DNA from: Macrophomina tecta
Lineage: Eukaryota; Ascomycota; Dothideomycetes; Botryosphaeriales; Botryosphaeriaceae
Assembly: GCA_024180945.1 (NCBI GenBank)
Contig: JAKSGN010000043.1
Span: forward strand, 2,852,001-2,916,000
DNA: 64,000 nucleotides
Reading direction: 5' to 3'
Shown here piece after piece: positions 56,466 to 64,000 of this stretch. Below the pieces are notes generated by a model. The model saw only the letters and a program-made list of their open reading frames with translations, did no database searches and was not told where the DNA came from. Numbering within the stretch: the first letter of the stretch is position 1; every line of letters begins with the position of its first letter. A program made the translations under genes and the position numbers.

Positions 56466-56887
56466 GGTGGGCGGTGATAGAGGGCGGTGGTGGCGCACGC
56501 GGAGCGTGGTATGCAGGGAGATGAATGCGCAGATTGGGCGTCGGAGAGCCGCAGAGGAGCTATGCAGAGGAAGACAGGCAACAAACAGAAGAACGCCGGC
56601 CGTGAGCGTGAGCCAGGAGAGGTCGTTATGCGTGGGCGAGGAGATGGCGGAAGGAGGTGGTTGTAGAAGCGGCCCGGGAACAAACCGCCCGGTCTGGTAC
56701 TCGTCGAACTGCACATTCTCGCAACTCGCCCTAAGTCACGTGGCAGGCAACCGGGCGCGGTTAGCGGCCTATCGTCGCGCCGCCATTTACGATGACCTCG
56801 ACGATTGCTTAGCACCCCATCACCACTCCCGCCATTGAGCATCCCACGAGCGTCGTGAGGCTCCTCTGCTCTCCCCCGCCCTTCATA
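56466..56887. promoter_or_regulatory. Bidirectional promoter between NOT4 and NUO-30.4
   Basis: 422 bases separate the divergent start codons of two housekeeping genes. GC-rich, with no supported ORF. A shared promoter is likely. Confidence 0.6.
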
Positions 56888-57949
56888 ATGAGCCTCCGTC
56901 TCTCCAACAGCCGCGCGCTCGGCGCTGCGCTGCGCTCTGCCGGCTCCTCCGTGCGGCCTATTACCGCCCGCAGCTTTACCACCACCATCGTACGCGCGAA
57001 GCCGTCAGATGCTGATACCCCGAACATGCGTGTACGACATGGACCTCTGTGTTGAATTAGGCCTGTACTGACTGCACCAGCATGCGCCGCGTGCCGACCC
57101 CGGTCCTCTGAAGGCTCCCATCGTCAACCCGGCCGACAAGTACACGGAGAAGGGCGAGGCTCTGCACAAATACGGCCAGTACCTGCTGTCGTGTCTGCCC
57201 AAATACATCCAACAGTATGCGTCATTCTACATCTAATTGGTGAGCAACCGTTAACAGGCTCTAGGTTCTCCGTCTGGAAGGACGAGTTGACCATTTACAT
57301 CCCGCCCCAGGGTGTCATCCCCGTTTTCACATTCCTCAAGTACCACACCGCCGCCGAGTACACTCAGATCAGCGATATAACTGCCGTCGACTATCCTACC
57401 AAGGACCAGCGCTTCGAGGTCGTCTACAACCTGCTCAGTGTCCGTCACAACTCCCGCATCAGGGTCAAGACCTACGCCGACGAGGCCACCCCGGTTCCTA
57501 GCGTCTGCAGTCTCTACGATGGTGCCAATTGGTATGAGAGAGAAGTTTACGACCTGTTTGGCGTTTTCTTCGTTGGCCACCCCGACCTGAGGAGAATCAT
57601 GACGGATTACGGTTTTGATGGACACCCGTTGAGGAAGGATTTCCCTATGACCGGTTACACGGAAATCCGTTATGATGAGGAAAAGAAGAGGATTGTTGTC
57701 GAGCCGCTCGAGATGACTCAGGCCTTCAGGAACTTCAAGGTGTGCATTCTGCAGCGAATTAACAGAAGAAGAAATGCTGACGGATTCTTTAGGGCGGTAG
57801 TTCTGCGTGGGAGCAGGTTGGTGCTGGAGCGGACAGGCAGCCTGAGAGTGTGAGTTTCTTCCATGAAATCCCGCTGACCAAAAACTGATTTGGCGTAGTT
57901 CAAGCTTCCCACTCCTAAGCCCGAGCCGCCGAAGGAGGAGAAGAAATAA
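56888..57949 (+). CDS. nuo-30.4: NADH:ubiquinone oxidoreductase 30.4-kDa subunit (complex I, NDUFS3)
   Basis: Core peripheral-arm subunit of mitochondrial complex I that helps form the quinone-proximal module. Exons 56888-57031, 57081-57214, 57265-57739, 57793-57849 and 57899-57949 give 286 residues, matching the Neurospora subunit in size. The first about 40 residues are an Arg/Ser/Ala-rich mitochondrial presequence ([19 protein letters not shown]). Family landmarks are the DELTIYIPP segment, the [13 protein letters not shown] strand, [21 protein letters not shown] and the signature [16 protein letters not shown]. The C-terminus ends with a short [11 protein letters not shown] tail. Confidence 0.97.
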
Positions 57950-58355
57950 GATAACGCAACCTGTAAACTTTGTAAATCAATTTCTTCCCAATTCAACGAG
58001 AAAGGCGAGATACCGAAACGCAAGGCGCTAGACGTTAACTAAGATGGGGTAACTTCTCGCTGAATCTAAATCTGTTCCAAGTCGGAAACGTCAAGCATAA
58101 GCATCAGATCCCTGCCGTATTGACTGACAAAGGATTTAAATTTTGGTATTTGCAAACCTACACAGGAAGTTTTGGGAACTCATCCGGGCGTAAGTGTTCA
58201 AAGAGGTGGGCGGCACTTCCATTTGCGCAACCGTTTCAACGTCGCACTAATGATAAAAGGCCATTGCTAAAGCGCGTAGGAGAATCCCAGATTCCCTACG
58301 CTGCTAAAGTATCTGACTTGATTGGGTCAAAATAATAAATCGGGAAGGCGAGCCG

Positions 58356-58372
58356 AAAAAAAAAAAAAAAAA
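58356..58372. repeat. 17-A homopolymer
   Basis: Uninterrupted A run in intergenic DNA. Confidence 0.9.
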
Positions 58373-59286
58373 GATGTATGCAGCAAGGTCGTCGGCGGAA
58401 TGTCAGCTGGCGGGCTCACTCTCGTCCAGCAACAGTTGAAAAGTGCCCATCTCCTATTCTCAAGGCTGCCTGTAAACGTCTCCACGTACACGCAGTTTAA
58501 GTAATGCTGAGTCGAACAAAAGTATGTTCAGTTCTCTCGCTTAGGAAATGATCAGACATCATAAGTCTACTTACAAAACAGTACGGGCATAATCCCATTA
58601 TGCATGAGCAACTGAAGCGGTAATTCGGACGTAGGTGTCGCCAGTCTTACCCGACATTTTTGGGTGCCAATTATTGCTTTGGCTCCCAATGCGTACTCTT
58701 TGCCATGGTCTAAGAATGCAAACAGTCATTCACGTTTAGAGGACTGCTTCAAAGTACGTATCCAATTCGAGAGGCACGTGGGATGCTATCAAAGCTCTGC
58801 AAACCAAGCTCGTACTTGAAACTTTGGTGTTTCATATGCGCATGTCTACCTATGGATGCTACAGTGAAATGAGATGAAGTTCATTCCGCTGCTTACTTTC
58901 TGCACTGTGCGGTCACATGCAAGGCATCAGCATCACGAGAGACCTTCAGCCAGCCGAAGCGCTCGGCTCGACTTGCGCCGGGTCATAAGCGCGTGCTGCG
59001 CTGATTGTGAATAGTGCCCATCTGGGTAATAATCCCAACTCTTCAAGATTCGCCAGACGGTCAGATTTGAATTGGCACCATGAATCGATGCGCCTTGAGA
59101 ACAGCAAAGTCCATCCGCTAGGATATTTCTAGACTGGTACCCCCCGATTTTGCTTCATTTGGCCACTCACACAGCTTCATTTACGACTGAATGCCAGCTC
59201 TTGCAAATAGGAGGATGTTCAGCCCCCGCCAAGTATGCCCCGCACCTCGTTTTTGCGCCGGACTGTAGCAACCTGGCAAAATAACA

Positions 59287-59295
59287 TATAAAAAG
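59287..59295 (+). promoter_or_regulatory. TATA box candidate of the DUF1349 gene
   Basis: TATAAAAAG, 61 bases upstream of the first in-frame ATG (59356) and 142 upstream of the preferred start (59437). Spacing to the former suits a fungal core promoter with a short leader. Confidence 0.5.
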
Positions 59296-59436
59296 GACCT
59301 CCCATTGCCGCGCCTGAAATATTCCACTTGCAAATTCTCAATCGCAGACAAATAGATGCACTTACCTGCATTGACTTTGAGCTCCCTCCTTCTGCCACTC
59401 TTACCTTCTGCTCTCTCATCTCATCTCCCCGCCACG

Positions 59437-60222
59437 ATGCCAAACGGCACCTTCACCATCACCGCGCCACCCGGCACCGACATCTGGCGCAAGCCCCCCA
59501 GCACAAACAGGCGCGTCCACCGCCCACGCCACCAACTCATCACCCTACTAACCCATCCCTCCAGCTTCAACGCACCCACGCTCAGCCTCCTCTCCGACAG
59601 CGGGCCCGTGCCGCTCAAATCGTTCCAGCGCGCCCGCATAACCGTGAGCCCCCAACTTCCAGCAACCTCGGAACAAACACACACAACTGACAGCACCGCG
59701 CTCAAAAAGTTGGCCAGTCCCTGGACGACGCGCTACGACCAGGGCGGCCTCCTCCTGCATGCGACTCACCCGTCGCAGCAAGACCGCTGGCTCAAGACGG
59801 GCATCGAGTTCTACCAATCACGCCCGTACCTCAGCACCGTGGCGACGCTGACGTATTCAGACTGGAGCGTCGCGGCGCCGAGCGACGGGGCCGTTGGCGC
59901 GAGCGTGACGGTAGAGGTGAGGAGGGAGAGCGATGAGCTGGGGACGAGCTTGTGGGTGTATGAGGTTGTTGGGGGTGAGGAGAGGCCTTTGAGGGAGTGT
60001 ACATGGTGGTTTGCGGAGGAGGATGACGGGTGGGTCGTGGATGTTAGGGCTATGGCGGTATGTGTGGATATCCTTTGCATCTGTTCTTCTGGGGTGTGGT
60101 TGTAGGGATGGGTTTGTGCTGACTTGATGGTTGTATAGGCGCGGCCGGCGGAGAAGGAGAGTGTCGTGGGGGTGGAGGGGTTGGTGGTCAGTTTTTCGGG
60201 AGCAGAAGTGGAGGTGAAGTGA
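59437..60222 (+). CDS. DUF1349 family protein (concanavalin A-like fold)
   Basis: Small lectin-fold protein of the DUF1349 family (YesU / 'regulation of enolase 1' type), probably carbohydrate-related; no defined reaction. Exons 59437-59510, 59565-59643, 59710-60057 and 60139-60222 give 194 residues, the family's normal size. Landmarks are TAPPGTDIWRKPP at the start, SFNAPT, the WTTRYDQGGLLL core, KTGIEFYQSRPYLSTV, DWSVA, and the C-terminal WWFAEEDDGWVVDVRAMAARP. Introns 1 (54 nt, GC-AG, branch-point CTACTAAC) and 2 (66 nt, GT-AG) are both divisible by three and free of stops, so retention would only insert 18 and 22 residues; removing them restores family spacing exactly. The start at 59437 gives the usual cytosolic form. 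An in-frame ATG at 59356 would add a 27-residue hydrophobic, signal-like leader. Confidence 0.85.
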
Positions 60223-61936
60223 GTAGGGCACTGCCGGCTGTGAAGGCGGAGGTGGTTTCAGTGACTGCGGTGAGGGGAACTGGGGTTTGTGGAGGGCTTG
60301 CGAGCGGGGTATAGCCGGATATTGGAAACTTTGCAAGGCGGTGGGGATGTCTTGTGGATTCATGGTCCCACGAGCTGAGATGTTCTACAAAGCAGTATGG
60401 AGGAGAGGGGGCCCGCTGCTGGAGCGCGTGTGCTGCCGGAGCCTGTGTGCTGCCCTCCACAAAAAATGAGAGAAAATGCCTCACGCGGATTGTCCGCTTC
60501 CTGCCCGTGCGTGCCGTGCCGCGCGAGGAACATGCCGTATGAGCGTAGTTTGATCAATGCTTCGGTAAGAAGATAGGGCTGAGGACGTCATGTCTTCTCT
60601 GGAGGATGTCAGGCCCATTGAGCACCTAGATCGTATGGCGATTCAAGACATAATGATGAGTACGCCTGCAGGTGAGAGCTCTAAAGGCAGCAAATTCCGC
60701 ACGAATAGGAGGCACTTCCAGCTCGCCGCAGACACCGAGCAAATCTCGCCGGGGCCAGATAGGTGATTCGAGCAATGCTCCGATGACAACAAGCGTGCCA
60801 AGCACCGAAAGTAAAAGTAGGTGTGATCGAAGCGTTGTCAGTGCATGAGTCGAGAAAAGGGAAGCTGCAGTTGCTACGCAAGAGGCCGAGAGCTGTTTCA
60901 TGTGAGCTGGGCGCGGTACCTGTGGAGATCGCGAGCTCTCTGAGGTGATCGATGAGGTGCAAGAGTGGATGGGGGAGTTTCAGCGCAGGTACGACGACAG
61001 AGCCTGCTCTCAATCCCGATGGCTTCTTGGGGTGTTCGGCAACTCGGCAAGTGCCAGATGTCTCGTAGCCGCAAGTGCAAATCAGTGCGGATCCGTAAGC
61101 AAGGGGACAGCGTGTTTGCTGATCTCAAACGCCCAGTCCCGGAGGGACTCGCTGATGACGCCAGGGCGGTATCTCCAGCATATCTCCGAGAACGAGAGGG
61201 AAACAGGCAAGTGAGCGGCGGGCCCGGATGGCCTAACGGCGAATCCATGGGTCGCAGGCAAATTTTTCGCGATTGCAGCGGAGCTGGTGTTTGGGAGGTG
61301 CAGTAGGAGACGGTGTGTGGGTGTTTCATAACGGAAATGCGAGCCCTAACGACACGTGAGATCAACTTCTAGAAGGCCGCCGCCAGCACATCTGCGCCGG
61401 TCTCTGCCCGTTCCTGTGGGATCTGGCGCTGCTTTCGGCAGTGGAAGGTCGCGATCCGGAGGCGGGTCTCGCGGTGCGCATTCGCTCGCTTACGAGGCGG
61501 CTGGAACTCGCAGGCGATCCATCGCTCGCCGTCTCCGCCCGCCGAACTGTCTCCAACCTCGTCCCCCTCGCCCGTCCTCATTCGCTGTCCGTCTCCCCGC
61601 TCGTCAGCAGCAGCGTCTTGGTGGGCTTGTCGGCTAGGCCGTCTCCAGCCAGCGGGGAGGTCGGAACCTCAATTGACCGGTGCGGACCTGTACATGGCGT
61701 CCTCTGTTTGGCCCAATCGCCCTCACCGCTTCTCCACGGCCGCGATGGGGCTACCGCCCAAGCGCCTGAATCATGCCTCCTTCGGCCGCCACTCGCTGCA
61801 CCTGCGGCTCCCGCCTCCGACGGCACCACCCTCGTGGTCGAGGATAAACCACTAACGTTCTTCAGCATATTATCGATGTCCTTCCGCTAGCCACCACCGT
61901 TTTGTTGAGGCCTGCCGCCTACCGCGCCACGAGAGC
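60223..61936. other. Intergenic region, DUF1349 gene to the CorA-like gene
   Basis: 1.71 kb with only chance ORFs (up to about 170 residues) on either strand and no family character. The right end (61360-61936) is C/T-rich and includes the CorA-like promoter/leader. Confidence 0.5.
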
Positions 61937-64000
61937 ATGAGCAGCAGCACCGACGACCTGATCAGGCAGCTGGAGGAACAGCGTGCCGCCTTCCTGGCCT
62001 TGGAGCAGCGCGTCCACACTGCTCTCCGTCAGCAGGAAGCAGCCAGAGCCCAGGACGAGAGCCCGTCCTCTCCTACCTTCAGCGATGGAATCGGCCGCCA
62101 GTCCACCACCTCCTTCGCCGAGCCGGGCCGCAAATCCACTGGGATAGCGTCGTTGCTGCAGAGCTCCGCCTTGTCCGTGGACAGTGACGAAGAGGACGAC
62201 GAGACGTATTATGTAGGTCCCTACCCTCCAAGCTCGGACCACCTGGAGTTGCTGCGCCTTCTTCCAGGAGCTGGATCAACCTCATTTGCTCCGCTCCGCT
62301 CGCTTTGCTAACCCTTTGCATCTCAAAGGTTCGAACACCCTTGCCTAAAAGCTCATTAGCCGACGAGGATCTGCGCACCCACTTGAGGACCTACGAGTGG
62401 GAGTCGTGCGGCCGAACTATTCTCGAAGAGGTAGTCCGTGATGGCCAATTGCTGCAGCCTAACCTCTTTCCCCATCCCAAGGATGAGGAGAAGTCATATA
62501 TCTCCAGCTACCAGGTCTTCGACGTCGGACCGGACGGGTCGCCGTTGAGTCTCGATATCGAGCCTGAAGAGGAGGAAGTGACGCAGTCAAAAGTCGCCGC
62601 TTTCTGGAATGTGATCAAGGTACGAAGGAATTTTTGTGTCTCGTTTTGGCAATCTTGCAGTCCGCGTGAAAGAAATTCATTCGGATCGGTAGGCGGATAC
62701 TTGACGCCTTCTACATGAGGGACGACGTTGAATTTGAATATCTTTCGGATGAATCGGCACATCATCCGGTCCATCTACTTGGCATGATGGATAATGTTTC
62801 AAGTCCCCATTATTACCCCTTTCCGGAAGCCTTCCCGGCTAGTTTGCCGTCCTTGCCGACCAGGACTCAATGCTTCTTCCTCAGAACACACACCAATAAC
62901 AAGCTTTCCAGGACATCAATGTGGATCCCGACCATCGCCCTGCCGTGGGTCGGATACTGTAGGGCCCTTGCTATTGTCGTGTAAGGCTCAGGCTGATCGC
63001 TATTAGGATCGCCCAAGAACCTGCTCCCATCGCTTTCGGCGCATTGCACTATGCATTGAACGAATATTTTGACATGAACGAACTCTTTCAGCACTTGGTT
63101 AACTCGGAACATTCATCGGTACAGAGCCTCTTCACTGCGTCCTCCTCCGTGTTCGATGCCTACACGCGCTCCCTACTAACCCCGGTGTCAAAGGCTACAC
63201 CACATAGGCCATTTTCGCCAGACTCACGGCATCAGCGGACATTCACCTTCAGTTTTGAGTACTACACTATCATCGGAGAAGAGCGTCAGCCCATGCACTG
63301 GCAAAGCCATGACAAACGCCTTTCTGCATCTACTAGCCACCTCCCCCTCACGAGGTGCAGTTCAGTAGTCTCTTTGGCATTGCTAGGAGACCCGGTCAGG
63401 AAGCTCCGCAATACTTCACGGCGGAAGAATGTCAAAGTGAAGCAGGGCTTGGCTTACGATCCTTTCTCGCCGTGGCTCGTACTCAACATCCAAGCATATC
63501 CTGATTGGCTCGGAAGTGCCGATGCGCATGATTCCAGCAAGCACTATGTCAACGGTCCAGAGGCCTTTCTAGCCACCGTGCTCATGGAATATCGGGATGC
63601 GCGCAAACGGTACGAGGAAATCTATAAGCAAATCACCAAGATGATCACACCGCCCCCGGACTTTATCTTCGACGAGGACCAGCGCGACAAGCGTCTGTTC
63701 GAAGACGCAAACTTTACATACACCCGAGGGTACTTCTGGGCGCACCAGACGCTTGGATCCATCAACGACAGCATCAAAGCCATGATTGACGCTTATGAAG
63801 ACACGTTTACGGATGAGGTATGGGAGGGCAAGCACAAGTGTATCTGGCCACTTTTGGACGAGGCACTACCCCGCAACGACCATTTCAGGAGGAAGCTTTA
63901 TCTTCTGCGAAAGGAATTCGAGCGTGAGATAAAACACCTGGAGGCACAGATTAGGGAGAACAATGACCGCCGGCTGGAAATCAGAGACTTGCGCGATCAA
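61937..64000 (+). CDS. CorA-like Mg2+ transporter family protein, 5' part (partial)
   Basis: Fungal CorA-type protein with a long cytosolic N-terminal domain; family members are presumed magnesium channels or derived regulators. Exons 61937-62212, 62329-62619, 62912-62958 and 63007 to the window end, all in frame, give 536 visible residues. The start is a coiled segment (DLIRQLEEQRAAFLALEQRV), then a Ser-rich acidic linker ending in DSDEEDDETYYVRTP, YEWESCGRTILEEV, KVAAFWNVIKDINVDPDH, RILIAQEPAPIAFGALHYALNEYFDM, YDPFSPWLVLNIQAYPDW, HYVNGPEAFLATVL, and the helical YFWAHQTLGSINDSIKAMIDAYEDTFTDEVW region that precedes the membrane part. The two transmembrane helices and the GMN-type motif would lie beyond base 64000. 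Intron 2 is unusually long (292 nt). Confidence 0.85.

Larger units (their letters stand above)
57950..59436. other. Intergenic region, NUO-30.4 to the DUF1349 gene
   Basis: 1.49 kb, relatively AT-rich, with a 17-A run at 58356-58372 and no supported gene. A good TATA box (TATAAAAAG, 59287-59295) lies upstream of the DUF1349 gene. From 59356 an ATG-led frame runs into that gene and would give it a hydrophobic N-terminus. Confidence 0.5.

Noticed and set aside
60898..61365. Minus-strand 155-codon frame
   Set aside because: No recognisable domain and overlaps other equally long chance frames.
1..64000. CRISPR arrays, bacterial operons, 5S or large rRNA genes
   Set aside because: No spaced direct repeats of CRISPR type and no rRNA landmarks were seen; the spliced genes are clearly eukaryotic nuclear.

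Overview
The window is nuclear DNA of a filamentous ascomycete (Pezizomycotina; a dothideomycete is my low-confidence guess). The evidence is many short introns of about 45-70 nt with GTRNGT donors and YAG acceptors, GC-rich coding sequence, and lineage-typical families: fungal STAND and DUF7025-AAA proteins, a roughly 1650-residue NOT4, a Zn2Cys6 regulator, membrane-anchored ExgD and a CorA-like protein. Splice coordinates below were worked out by hand from reading frame and family alignment. The exon sums are multiples of three for every complete gene.

Layout, left to right. 1-5 kb: the 5' part of a UFD4/TRIP12-type HECT ubiquitin ligase (-), divergent from an NMN adenylyltransferase (+). 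6.3-9 kb: a membrane-anchored GH5 exo-beta-1,3-glucanase (+). 9.3-19.5 kb: the most distinctive part, a divergent pair made of a GH31 alpha-1,4-glucan lyase (-) and an aldos-2-ulose dehydratase/isomerase homologue (+). These are consecutive steps of the rare anhydrofructose pathway (glycogen/starch to 1,5-anhydrofructose to ascopyrone M/microthecin). An intact 1311-bp Tc1/impala-type transposon with perfect 30-bp inverted repeats and a TA duplication sits between them. 19.9-27 kb: a STAND-like protein (DUF7708-type N-terminus, degenerate NTPase) and a DUF7025-AAA ATPase, arranged divergently. 27-32 kb: both subunits of a biotin-dependent acyl-CoA carboxylase, head to head over a 323-bp promoter. 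32-35.7 kb: a long GC-rich stretch without a convincing gene. 35.7-41.5 kb: a mitochondrial-type polyol/xylulose SDR, a second SDR, and an Ysc84/Lsb3 SH3 protein. 42.7 kb: a tRNA-Cys(GCA) gene with a probable intron. 43.4-49 kb: a large three-helix membrane protein of unknown function and a Zn2Cys6 transcription factor. 50.8-58 kb: NOT4 (-), head to head with complex I subunit NUO-30.4 (+). 59.4-60.2 kb: a DUF1349 protein whose first two introns are both stop-free and divisible by three. 62-64 kb: the 5' part of a CorA-like magnesium-transporter-family gene running off the end.

Housekeeping genes (UFD4, NMA1, NOT4, NUO-30.4, YSC84) flank an accessory block of about 9-27 kb that carries the anhydrofructose pair, the transposon and two fungal-specific NTPase-type genes. 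The pair is the best candidate for an under-described system. The lyase would make 1,5-anhydrofructose without phosphate or water, and its neighbour would turn that sugar into antimicrobial pyrones.
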